A stretch of 64,000 nt of DNA from Asterochloris sp. CNOR1 (GCA_963969365.1 OZ017759.1:930001-994000); one strand, 5' to 3'; counted from the first letter of the stretch, positions 50,577 to 61,058 are shown. The notes: generated by a model from the letters alone, not told the origin. Numbers and translations are program-made.

Positions 50577-52066
50577 GTTGAGCTGGGATGCCAGCAAGGT
50601 TGGCAAGAGGGCAACTGAGGCTTGGGGCTGCAGGGCAACCTGTGCAGAGGTATTTCGCAGGTAGAAGTGTGGCAAATCTTGGACAGAATCGGCAGGTGGA
50701 AGTGTGTTGCAAATTCTTGGACGGGGATCAGCCACCTGGGTGTCAGACACCTGTGCTCACCTGCAGAGGCGGCACGCAGAGGGCAGGACCAGACTGCTGA
50801 GCCCTGTTGCATTACGGGCACACGCTGCATGCAGCTGTCGCTCCAGTCTACTTCAAAGCAGAGTAGTCCTCTCTCAAAATCAGCAGCACAGCAGTGTCAA
50901 CAGGAAGCATGCAGCTCAATCTGCGCTGCCCCACTGTGGACAGACCGGGGCTGCCTGCAAACCCCCATGGCCTTTCTGGCTGTGTTTCAGCAGGAAACAT
51001 TGATCATGCACTGCCTGATGAACTGTCCAGTTCTTGTGCTTCACACAGGGTCCCCCTCAGACTACACTGTGACACCGCAGCTGAAGCAGGAGCATGCAGG
51101 TCGCTCCAGGTCTGCCTGTCAATTGACCAGCTTGCTCCAGCAGTTCGTTGGCCAGCTCGCTTCCCTTCAACATGGACCAGCCGGCCAGACAACCTAGTTG
51201 AGGTGATATGTAATGAAGGAGGTGACTCTCCAGGTGAACCTGCTGCTGGGGCTGCAACGTTCAGGCAGCACAAGCAGTCAAGCCAGTGAAACGGGGAGCA
51301 ATAACTGGCTGCATTTGCGATGTGACCTGGTGTAAACATGTTGAAAGAAATTTGCAGGTCCCTCACGCCTCCAGATCGTAAGAGCTTGCCAACTGACAAT
51401 CCCATTGGAAGCTGCTGCGAGGTAGGCTCATATTTCGTAAGTAGGACTTGTCTGTGAAATGCCCCATGCAAATTTGTGCAGTGCACCTGGTACAGGGGGT
51501 GGAGATTTCAGCATCTGCCAGGCGGACAGTGGCCTAGGCAGAGCCTTGTGCTGCAGACGCCGTTGAACTGCTCAGTCTTGCGTGCCTTTCGACTCCCAGG
51601 CGCAGGCTTGCAGCCTTCAGGATGTTGTGTCCAGGCTGCTGAGCTGCTGTCAGCTGCCATCCCAGCTGTTGAGCTGCCTTGCTCGCTGGCAGCCTCCACT
51701 GGGTGGGTGAGACGCAGCAGGGACAGGCTGCACAAGCCCAGGCCCAGCTGACTCGGTGCTGGGCATCACCAGCCTCTGGGCCGCCCCAGCAGTCGAGCTG
51801 CGAGGTAAAGCGCTGGCCTCCTCTGCAAGGCGCATAGGGAGGCAGCCCCCACAGCAAGAAACGTCAGTACACTGGAGCCATCATCCACAGGTGCCCTGGG
51901 GCTCTCAGCAACCCCCAGAGCAATCAGCAGCTAGCACCGACAAGCGCTCAGGGGCTTGCTTCACCAATCATAGCAAACAGCACAAACAAGCACCCAGCAG
52001 CTCTCAGCACCAACCCAAGCAACCGGTCCCAACAAGCTTCGGACAGGCGCTCGTGCTTCAGGAGCC
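50577..52066. other. Divergent spacer between the alanine-rich gene and RPB3
   Basis: 1.49 kb with no exon I can defend. It must hold both promoters. The stretch just before the RPB3 ATG (about 51880-52066) is rich in CAGC and CAAC and lacks coding signs; it is probably 5' UTR. Other open frames here show no family motif. Confidence 0.45.
50657..50728. repeat. Two-unit tandem duplication upstream of the alanine-rich gene
   Basis: Units 50657-50690 and 50692-50728 match at about 29 of 34 aligned positions with small gaps. They lie 81-152 bp upstream of the ATG at 50576 and could be promoter or 5' UTR elements. Confidence 0.65.
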
Positions 52067-55000
52067 ATGGTGCAGACCAGCGCCGTGCCCCAGCCCCTCC
52101 AGCGCACGCCTCTGATCAGCGTGGAGAGTCTGCAAGAGGACGCCATGGTCTTCAGGCTGACGCGGACAGACCCCAGCATCGCCAATGCCCTGCGGCGCAT
52201 CATGATTGCAGAGGTGCCCAGCATCGCAATTGACCTGGTGGAGATTGAGACCAACACCACGGTCTTGAATGACGAATTCATCGCGCACAGGTGGGCTGGG
52301 CTGCCAAGAGCACACCTTCGCTCCACCTGGGGACAAGAGCATTGTGGTCAGGTTGGTCAGTCTCCCGTAAGCACATCTAAGAGTCAAGAGCCCAGTTGGA
52401 GCTCTTGCATGTGCTGCATCCTGACAAGCCTCTGCTTGACTTCGTTGGCGAGCTTTGTTGTGCACAGGCGAGTGCTGCTACATTCTAGACCTCAATCAGG
52501 ACTGCACCTGGAGGGCTGCCTTTCAGAATGTCGCTGAGGCTCCATCTGCAGGACCATTCATTGTGCACAGGAAACCTAGTGAGCAAACTAATACACCAGC
52601 AGGGCATCTGAACACCATGTCTTGGGGTCCTGTGCCTGCCAGGCTGCTGTCTGCTCTGGCAACACCAGGTGTGGGCATGTGTGGGTCAGGGGCCAGCTTT
52701 CTGCCTCTAGCTGCTGTTTCCCTGCACAACTTCGATTTTGTTACTCAAGCCAACATCCTTTATGCTGGATATACCCTCATTGTCTCCAATGAGGCCCCTG
52801 CAGTGGAGCAGGCCAGAATGTGGCTACCCAGTCAGCAGCTACCTCAAGCGGCGACATCAATTCCTCCTTGCTGTTCAATCTCAAAGCTGTGCCTCTGGTG
52901 TGCTGCAGCCTGGGCTTGACTGTTCTGGTCAGCACCTGTGTACAGTAGATGGCAGGCCAAGCCCAGGCGTATCTTCTTGATTACTGAGCTTTACCATCTG
53001 CATGCTGTAGGCTTGCCCTGTATGCCTCCTGTCACAAGTGCAAGTTCTGTGTATTGTGCTGAAATGCTTGCTGACCACTTCCTCGTGCTGCAGGCTGGGC
53101 CTGATCCCCCTCGTGAGCTCCTGTGTGCACCAGATGCGGTCGCCTTATGAGGTCACAGACTTTGAAGGTGACTTCCAGGAGATTCAGTTTCGGCTGGACA
53201 TTGCAAATGACCAGGATGACCCCATCACAGTCACCAGCAGGTGAGCAAAGCGGCAGTCGCACCCTCTGCAGCTGTTTGACTGCATGAGGTCCTGCAGTTA
53301 GCAAGACAAGTAAGCACTTGGGGGTAAAGGTGCAAGGTTGCTCAAAGCAGTGAAGCCAGGTCAAGCCCAGAGGGCCCATTGCAGCACCAGCAGGTGAGCA
53401 ATGCAACAGTAGCCTGTGGCCTGCCGAGGGGCCCATGCAGAATGCTCTGTGGCTGGACTGTGACACACCTGCCGAGGAGAGGCTGCCTGGTTTGCCAGCC
53501 TGCCGCTGCTGCTCTAAGAGAAGTCTCTGGCGCTGGGCAGAGCTTCAACTGTTGCTAGTGCTCATCTGCAGTCCTCAGCACTCTGTCTGCAGTGCTTTCG
53601 TTTGCAGCACCTCCTCCTGCCACTGCAGCGACCTGGTGCTGGAGAACGACACAGGCGACCCAGGGATGCAGGAACTGGATTGGAGGACTGTGGAGCCTGT
53701 CAAACGGCGGCCGTGCATTACTTCAGAGGGGGAGCCAGGCACCTTTGGCGTCCAGGTGAAAGATTGTAACCTGGAGCAAAGCTGGTTGCCTACACCTGAT
53801 GTGCTGATGTGAGGAGGCTGCGCCTGGGTGCTGGTGGCTTGTGGTCGTCACATTGTGACGAAGGCATGCAGCTGGGAAGCGGCAACCCTGGCACCTGCTG
53901 ACTGGGGTGCCTCATAGGTGAGGTGTGTGCAAGCGGGAGCTTGCACTGCCGCACTTGAGTGGTCCCTCGCATGCAAGCTCCTGTCAGTGGCTGCCTCCTC
54001 TGCTGCCCCCAGGCTTCCAGAGGTGGGGACGGCATGCAACCTGCACCCACAGCCACCAGCAAGGCAGAGGCGCCCTATGTCTGTCACAACAGGGCTGTGC
54101 AGCACATGCATTGCTGCGCTGTGCAGGGCCACACCATTGTGAAGGTGGGCAAGGGCCAGGAGCTGCGCCTGCGAGCCAAGGCACGCAAGGGCACGGGCAA
54201 GGATCATGCCAAGTGGTCCCCTGTGGCCACCGTGAGGTTCCAGTACATCCCTGAGGTAAGTGCTCCCTACCCTGGACGCGCTGGGGCTGCTTGTGGGCCT
54301 GCCTGTCTGCCCACACGACATGCTGCACACTGGCTGCCCCCCTGTCTGCCCAGCCTGGGTGTCCATGCAGCACACATGCTGCATGCGCCTGGGTGCTGCA
54401 TGCGCCTGGGTGCTGCTTTGCTGCCTCTCCCTGCATGCCTGCTCATGCTGCCTGCATCACAGACCTCATACTGCTGACTGCAGACACTGTGCCTGCCCAG
54501 CCTGCCTGTCTGTCCAGGATGGACCCCCATGCATGCTCCTTCTTCTGGAGACTCATACTGCCTGCTGTGTGTCTGCGCTGCCTGCATGTTCAGGCTTGCG
54601 TTGTTCCCATTCTTCATCTGTCACAGGTGACTGTGGATGAGCGCGTGCTGGAGAAGCTGACCATTGATGAGATGAAGGACATTGTGGCAGCTGACCCCAC
54701 ACAGGCCTTCACTGTAAATGAGGCTGAAGCCAAGGTGAGCTGAGGAAACAATGACGGGGAGCAGCATGCTAAGTGCGGGCCCCACAAGGCCTTGCTGAGG
54801 CACCGAGTGACTTCTGTGGCAGCACTGCATTGTTGCAGTTACTAACCCTGAAGAAGCCTTCACCTGCCGCTGCGCCCTGTGCTTTGGTATGTCTGGCTTG
54901 CATCGCCCTTTGGGCGTCACCTTGTGCTTGATACATGGTAAGAGAGACCGGGCAGCTGAGGAAACACGGAATCCAGATGGGGACTGCAGTTGCCTTGCCT

Positions 55001-56288
55001 CCAGATGGGAGGGGCCTGGCGTTGCTTCCAAGACAGCCTGACCTCTGCAAGGTGCCCTGCCCTGTCCTGCTCAGTGGACTTCAGGTGCCCTAGAGATAAG
55101 ATGCCCTGCTTGGCAAGAGCAGGGAATGAAGTCAAGGTGCCCTGGAGTACAGGTGCCCTGCTTGGCAAAGAGCAGATTGAGTGGCAAGAGCAGGGAATGG
55201 AGTTAGAAGGTGATATCTCTTACGTCTCCTTGGACTGGCGCCGCAATGATCATAGCTCAACCATCAGCTCAACCATACCAACAACAGCTCAATCATACCA
55301 CCAATAGCTTGACATTCATTGCCCATGCCTTCAGATTGAGTGGGACTGGCGCCGCATCAACTACAACGGCGAGATAGAGGACAAGTTGCTGGAGAAGGAG
55401 CACTGGAAGGGCCTCATTCACATTCGCCAGAAGCAGGTGACTGAAGCTGTGCAATGGAAGTGCGTTGTGAGGCCGCATGCTGCACAACCTGCCTGCCCAC
55501 AGGGAACTTGGTGAGGGCTCCGCATGAGGGGTTGACAAGCTGTCAGCTACATTGCTGTATCTGCCAGAATACTGTCAGCTGACTCATCTGGGCACTGGTC
55601 TAAGAGTCTCTGGGGCTCGTCAGCTCCTGCCAGAGCCAGCTCAGCGCAGCAGACAGCTCCAGAGCTGTGACAGAGGCAGGCAGGCATCCGCTTGGTCTTG
55701 AGCTGTGAAGCTGCACGGCCTGCCTGGCTGTTGAGCATCCGTTTGGGCTGTCGCGTTATCTGCAGCCGCCAGAAACAGGACCTCACTGCCCACTTCAGAA
55801 GCTGGTTGGCTGCATAGATGGCAGCCTTGGCTGCGTCATGGTCTCCCTGGGCAGCAGGTTGTTGCTTGGGGAGCAGGGCCAAGGCTGTGCCCCGGACAGG
55901 CTGGGATTGGCCTGCTGTGCGGGATACCATGCAGCAGGAACAGCAAGGCCGCACAACAGGCTCGCTTGACATCCCATGCTTGCTCCTGACTAGCAGCCAA
56001 TGCTGCTCAATATTGCCGTGCATGCGAGCTACCGCAGCGGCCAAACGATTCGGGTCAATCAAGTCGCTGCACTGCCCCAGTGGCTCCCCTTGATGGCTGC
56101 AGGACGAGTTCCTCTTTACAGTGGAGGGCACTGGTGTGCTGCCGCCGGATGAGATAGTGAAGATGGCCCTCGCAAGGATGCGCACCAAGCTGGAGTTCCT
56201 GCAGAGCTCTCTGAGGGGGCAGTCTGCAGACCCCCTCAACAATGGATTTGCTGCCCCCCAGCCGTTTGAAGACATGGAGCTGCAGTGA
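52067..56288 (+). CDS. RPB3: RNA polymerase II subunit RPB3 (alpha-like subunit)
   Basis: Pairs with RPB11 to form the alpha-like assembly platform of nuclear RNA polymerase II (family knowledge). Seven exons join in phase to 340 residues: 52067-52290, 53094-53240, 53629-53755, 54127-54255, 54627-54734, 55335-55436 and 56103-56288 (TGA). Seen: the alpha motif [67 protein letters not shown] and the C-terminal [16 protein letters not shown] dimerisation helix region. [10 protein letters not shown] and DHAKWSP point to RPB3 rather than the Pol I/III subunit AC40, which has QDEVLAHR and DHAKFSP. The loop between LGLIPL and the conserved VTS lies wholly in exon 2 and has one Cys only, so the four-Cys zinc site of other RPB3 proteins is missing. 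Introns contain junction copies. Confidence 0.93.
52272..52575 (+). repeat. Three copies of the RPB3 exon 1 end
   Basis: The exon 1 end at 52272-52295 is followed in intron 1 by related strings at about 52449-52472 and 52553-52576. All share a TTNRTYGYGCACAGG-like core (R, Y degenerate). The GT donor is lost in both copies. Confidence 0.6.
53221..53414 (+). repeat. Duplicated exon-end/donor junction in RPB3 intron 2
   Basis: 53221-53260 (exon end 53240) and 53376-53414 match at about 33 of 40 positions with one gap. The copy keeps CAGCAGGTGAGC intact, a full-strength donor inside the intron. Confidence 0.82.
55222..55375 (+). repeat. Partial copy of RPB3 exon 6 in the preceding intron
   Basis: The GACTGGCGCCGCA string of exon 6 (about 55349-55361) recurs at about 55235-55247 with flanking similarity. 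It lies 114 bp upstream, so this is an acceptor-side duplication. It is followed by a short CTCAACCAT-type tandem repeat (55256-55300). Confidence 0.55.
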
Positions 56289-57040
56289 TGCTGGAGCATC
56301 ACCTATGCCTGCCGCCTGTAGTGCCTCTTGAGAAGGCGCAGCGCTGGCTGGACTCGCTGCGGTGCTGCCTGACATGTCAATTGCCTGACATGCTGACATC
56401 ATGACATTGACTCCATGCCTGTCATTGGTCGATGGCAATGACGTCTTCCAGTCTGTCCGATGTATACTGCTGCCTTTGTCAGGCTGATCCTGCAATTATG
56501 TGGCAGAGCAAACATCTGATTACACGCAGAAAATTGCTGCACAAGACTGACTCCCTGTCTTAAACGCCATGACAAGCCCTTGCTTTGCTGGGGACAGGCT
56601 ACTTTGGCCAACTCTGACAGTCAATCTGAAGTGGGAACCTACAATCATGAGGGCAGGTCTGCAATGCCCTCTACCATGCCCTCTGAACGTTCAGAGCTTG
56701 TTAACAAGCATGGACTTGTGCAGGTGGCAGGCAGCAGATGTCTATGTCTCGGACAGCGCTGACACTTTGTCCCAAGGAAGAATGGCTTTGCAACAGCTGT
56801 GCTAGGACGCCGCTGATGTTGAGGCGCAGCTTGTTTCCAGGGTCCCTGCTGCAAGTGTTGCTGTTCTACAATGCATGGTCTGCAGGCTTCTGTGTCCAAG
56901 GTTCAGAAAGCTGCTAAAGAGCTGCACATTCTATGTGAGGCTTGAAGTGGGATACAAGTTGCTCTCCCCACAGTTCATGCCGACACATGAGGTTGTGTCT
57001 GCTATGAAGCCGATCACAGGGCTGAGCCGTTCATGTTGAA
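56031..57040 (+). repeat. Segmental duplication, copy A (RPB3 last intron end, last exon and 3' flank)
   Basis: Aligns with 61614-62550 almost end to end, with many small indels. It spans intron, exon and flank, so it is a DNA-level duplication, not a retrocopy. Beyond the RPB3 stop (56289-57040) this copy shows no convincing gene of its own. Confidence 0.8.
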
Positions 57041-57888
57041 AGAGTACACACAGCGTTGGTGTGCTCTGTATGGGGTGCCTTTGTAAGCTGTGCCTGTGCT
57101 AGGTGTCTCTGAACCACTGGATGGCAACATCCACAGCGCTGCATCAGGTATTGCTGACTGACAACAACCTCATTGTGCTGGCTAGCCTGTTGACACTACA
57201 GTCTGACCTCTAGAGGGCAGATCTGCCGCAGGCTTCTCACCCACCACAGTCCTTCAGCCAGATTCTCTTGAAAACTGACCAGCTGCTCACCGGCAGCATT
57301 TGTGCTGTCGGCCAGCCATCACACATGGACCTGTTTGGTGTGCCCTGCCGCCAGCATCCTCAAAGCCACCCAACTCGTCACCTTCCTACCCAAGGTGATT
57401 CACCCAGTAATCAGTCAAATGCACTGTTTGCCTTGCCTTCTCTTGTGCAACACCATGCCCACCTGCAGCAAAGCCATCCTTGTAGTCCCCGCGCGGCTTG
57501 TTCTGCATGTGGTGACTGCTGCATGTGTTGCAGCCTTTGGGGCCTGCAGCCAGACCCAAAACAGCGCTGTCCAGCCAATCCAGGATGTGCCCTTCAAGCA
57601 CCTCAGCTGCGCCTTGCTCTGCACTGTGTGGTTCACGTCCCTTTCAGCGTGCCCTCTCTATGCCGGCCAGCTTCAGCACTCTGCAGATGTACCCCTGGCT
57701 GCTGAGCGCCGGCTTCACCTGACAGCTAGAGCAGGATCCCTTCATCAAGCAGCATTGACCTGGTCTGTACCCCTAGAGCTCAGCTGTGAAGGCTCCTTTG
57801 CCTTGGTCAAGCAGGGAGGAGTGCTTGGTCTTACCTGACACTTGACTTCATATTTGCTAGAATTACGTAGTCTAGCTCTGATCTCTGA
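57041..57888. other. Unassigned stretch with open frames
   Basis: Two overlapping plus-strand frames stay open (57268-57705 and 57302-57838). Short strings such as ILKATQLVTFLPK look protein-like, and a donor-like GTGATT follows. No family could be named and no start could be chosen. It may be a decayed gene. Confidence 0.25.
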
Positions 57889-58013
57889 TTGCAGAGTGGC
57901 TCAGCCTTGCCTCTGGAGCCTGTTCATTCCCTGCCTGCATCCAGGGGACCACCCCCCTCAACCATTTTGCTGAAAGCTGGCAGGAAATTCATGTGTTTGC
58001 TGACCTTGTTTAG

Positions 58014-58164
58014 CCATCAGCTGCCAGATAAGGCTCCTCCAGGGGTTGAAGACTTCTTCTCAACCATTTTTGCTGAAACTTGGCAGCAGCGCCTGCCAGG
58101 TTTCAGCAGAATGGTTGAAAAGGGGTCTTCAACCCCTGGACGAGCCAGATCTGGCAGCTGATGG
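58014..58164. repeat. Long hairpin A (73-bp arms, 6-nt loop)
   Basis: Left arm 58014-58086 pairs with right arm 58093-58164 with about 63 of 72 positions matching. A third partial copy of the left arm lies just upstream at about 57942-57984 in direct orientation. Possible hairpin-RNA precursor or foldback element. Confidence 0.8.
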
Positions 58165-58210
58165 CCAAAATATGGTGCTGAACGTTCACAGTAACGGGCG
58201 GTCAGCAAAC

Positions 58211-59070
58211 TGATGATGAGCAGCTTCAGCCGGTCCCATGGTTTCCTGTCCTTGTGTTTCCACACCAGCAGAGCTGCTTATGCATGCACATGTGGCCTGC
58301 CTCAAGCATCAGCTGAGTCGTGAGCCAGGGTGTCATGCCTCGCTGGCATGCGCAGGCGCCCACCACCGCTGGACCATGCCACCAAGGTTGAGGCAGAGTA
58401 CCTGGGCATGCCTGTACCTCACCACACACACTGCCAGAGGCAAATCTGCTTTAGAGCCTTTCCTTGACACCTCGCCCTTGAATTCCAGGTGCCTTCGTTT
58501 GGCCAGGCCCAGACTGCACTGCCCTCTAGGGCACGGCTGCCTCACGTCACAGCCCCCAGCCCAGCCCTGTCTGGCAGCCGCAGTGCGGGTATGAGGTGCA
58601 CCAGAGGTGACTGGGACTGCTTGACACTGGGCCATGACATGATGAGCAGCTTCAACTGATCCTGTGGCCTCCTGTCCTTGTGGTTATACACCAGCAGGGC
58701 TGCTTGCTCATGCACATGTGGCCTGCCTCAAGCATCAGCTGAGCTGTGAGCCATGGCGTCCTGCTGTGCTGTGCGTGCCCACCACCGCTGGACCATGCCA
58801 CAAAGGCTGAGGCAGAGCACTTGGGCATGCCTAGGCATGCCTGTACCTCACCAGACACACTGCCAGAGGCTAAGCCTTCCCTTGAAACCTCGCCCTCCTT
58901 GGGGGTGCCTTCTAGGTGCCTTCGTACGGCCAGGGCCCAGACCGTTTGCCTCCCAGGGCCTGGCCACCTCATACACAGCGCCTAGTCCAGCGCTGTCTGG
59001 CAGCCGCAGGGCGGGTGTGCGGTGCACCAGAGGTGACTGGGGCTGCTTGATACAGGAATGACATGATACG
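58211..59070. repeat. Tandem direct duplication, period about 426 bp
   Basis: Unit 1 starts at about 58211 and unit 2 at about 58637. Long stretches are near identical, for instance around the TGGACCATGCCACMAAG core at 58370 and 58793. Neither unit carries a recognisable protein domain; a minus-strand frame stays partly conserved (QLMLEAGHMCM) in both. Confidence 0.75.
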
Positions 59071-59632
59071 TGACCATGAGCGCTGCTGGTGTGACAGACT
59101 CTGGGGTGAGCTGGCCACTGCTGCAGCCAGCAGAGGCTCAGGCAGCCCTGCTGTCAATGACCACTCTGATTTGTGTAAAGCCTGATATCACAAGTAGCTG
59201 GGGCCCCCTCAGCCTCAAGACTTGCTCTGTGCCACCCTGCTGAGCATGTTTGCCATCTGTGGCTATGCCCGCAGCTGCACAGACTGCCTTCCCCCAGGTA
59301 TTGGGCTCCTGGCCTTTGAGAGTTGAGTAGGGAGACATCTTGCATCACTGGATCTGGCAGCACCAGCACTACCTCAGGCAGATCGTTGCCTCTGTCAGTG
59401 AGGCTGGGAGCTTTGTACCAGCACTGAAGCTGCAACAGAGGCGTCCTTGTGATTCAGTGCAATAAAGAAGTCCTTTACAAGCCAAGGCTGGCCACCTTAT
59501 GCATATTTTGAAGCATGCACCTGACCTGTGTAACAACGTGCTGTCTGCAGGCTCAACCGCCACAGTGCAGTCTGAATATAGCTGCCAAGCTGAGGTTCAT
59601 GGCGTCTCGCACACCCTGAAGCGACTTTCAGC
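59071..59632. other. Spacer without assignable gene
   Basis: No family motif on either strand. A minus-strand frame at 59435-59154 is open for 93 codons but has no recognisable content. Confidence 0.3.
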
Positions 59633-59759
59633 ATGGCTCGCCTGGACTTGGCCACTCGGCGGCGTCAGCGCCCAGATCCATGGGGTGGTCTGCCTAGCGA
59701 CATTTGGGAGCAGATAAACTGCCGCCCCCGCTACCCCTGGTCAGCGATAAAGGGCGAGT
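59633..59759 (+). CDS. Possible first exon of an unassigned gene
   Basis: ATG at 59633 opens a frame starting MARLDLATRRRQRPDPWGG with LPSDIWEQI further on. LPSDIWEQI resembles the start of an F-box helix or the W-x-x-I core of a NUMOD4 module, but the stretch is too short to decide. It lies just before hairpin B and 0.4 kb before the HNH-like fragment and may belong with it. Confidence 0.25.
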
Positions 59760-59834
59760 GCAGGGCATCTCTGGCAAGGGGACTCACGGCTCCAGGGGCC
59801 ATACTGGCCATATCTACCTGGAGATGAGGGCACA

Positions 59835-59910
59835 ACCAGTCCATGCATACTGCGCCTCTTGAGCCCACCGTCTCCGATGGGCTCAGGAGGCGGATAGTGC
59901 ATGGACTGGT
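59835..59910. repeat. Hairpin B (33-bp arms, 10-nt loop)
   Basis: 59835-59867 pairs with 59878-59910. The outer 13 bp and inner 15 bp match almost perfectly around a mismatched patch of five bases. Confidence 0.75.
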
Positions 59911-60070
59911 GTGAGCACACTTCTGCGGCCAACGCCCATCCTTTGAAATCTCTTGTGTGTGTGTGCTGCGCTGGGGTCACTGCCGCATATGTATGCCTTG
60001 TTGGCAACGCACGACGCTACAGCAGCTCAGGGGCACAAATACTTCAGCAGCTTGCTGAACAGGCCTGGTC

Positions 60071-60286
60071 ATGCAGTGCATGCCTGCAGAGAAGCACACC
60101 CCTGACCACAGCAACTGGGTGCAAGACGACAATGATGCGAGCAATCTGCAATGGGCTACCAGGTCACAGCATGCCCACCAGTATGGCAACAGCCATGGGT
60201 ACATGCGACGCTGGTGGCGCCTCTGCAGCACAGAGGCGCCATCAGCGCCGCATGTACCCATGGCTGTCGCCATCCTGGTGAGTTGA
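60071..60286 (+). CDS. HNH-endonuclease-like fragment
   Basis: A plus-strand frame contains DDNDASNLQWATRSQHAHQY. This fits the C-terminal half of HNH domains of the homing-endonuclease type (N-x-x-x-NL-x-W-x-T-x-S). The preceding HTPDHSNW could hold the metal-binding His. No complete domain, start or partner exon could be established. The downstream half of the fragment is inverted and repeated as hairpin C. Likely a remnant. Confidence 0.35.
   Translation: MQCMPAEKHTPDHSNWVQDDNDASNLQWATRSQHAHQYGNSHGYMRRWWRLCSTEAPSAPHVPMAVAILVS
60176..60280. repeat. Hairpin C (50-bp arms, 5-nt loop)
   Basis: 60176-60225 pairs with 60231-60280, with 46 of 50 positions matching. In the inner 41 bp the only three differences are A on the left against G on the inverted right. 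A minus-strand transcript would therefore pair all 41 bases, three of them as G:U. This is the best hairpin-RNA candidate in the window. Confidence 0.85.
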
Positions 60287-61058
60287 CAGTGAGAGGCCAG
60301 CAGCTGGCCCTGCATGAAAAGTCGGCTTTCCAGCATGAAAGGGAACACATGATCTCTGGTAGGACTTGGTAGGGATATGGGGTTTTGCAATTGGGTGATT
60401 TCGGATTGGTTTTCTGAGTGAGTTTACTCCCATGGCTGCACAAGAGCTGCTGTTGTGCATGGACCTTTGTCAAGGTGTACCAGATAGGCTGCACAGTGGC
60501 TTTACGCCCTTGCCCAGACTGGCTGAGCAGGATGGTGTCAAGTGTCTGCTGCAGGGGGCGCCGGGGGTCAGTAGGGTTCCTGCAACAGAGGAGCTTGGAG
60601 GGCAGCTTCACTGCTCTGGGTCAACGGGCTTGCTCAGTGACTCACTGAGCACGCCTGCCGATCCAGAGTAGTGGAAATGCCCTCCAAGCTGTCAGTGAGC
60701 CCTGGTGGCGCTCACCAGTAGTCGGCGGCAGCACAGGGGCATGAGGTGCTGCCAGAATGGGGTCAGGGGCGTAGCCAGGTGCCTGGTGAGCTTATGGACA
60801 TTGGAGAGCCCATTTCAGCGGCAGCTGGCCTTAAGCTGCAGGCTTCAATATGGCTTATCTCAAGCCTGATTGTGCCATGTGGGCAGAAAAGTGGCAAGCA
60901 ATGAAGCATGGCTTGCCCCGACACAGAGGTCGGAGGAGTTGAGCCCGCAGTGCACTGCAGGCTTGGCCAAGGCAGCAGATGGCTCATTGACCCCTCTGCT
61001 CTTGGCCACTGCTGACTGCTGACTTTGCACGTCACAGCCTACAACGTGGGCTTTGCAG
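60281..61058. other. Spacer between hairpin C and the Q-rich frame
   Basis: No exon could be supported. Open frames lack family motifs. Confidence 0.3.

Noticed and set aside
52067-56288. AC40/RPAC1 (Pol I/III) instead of RPB3
   Set aside because: AC40 also lacks the Cys cluster, but [17 protein letters not shown] and the segment before FTVEGTG follow RPB3, not AC40.
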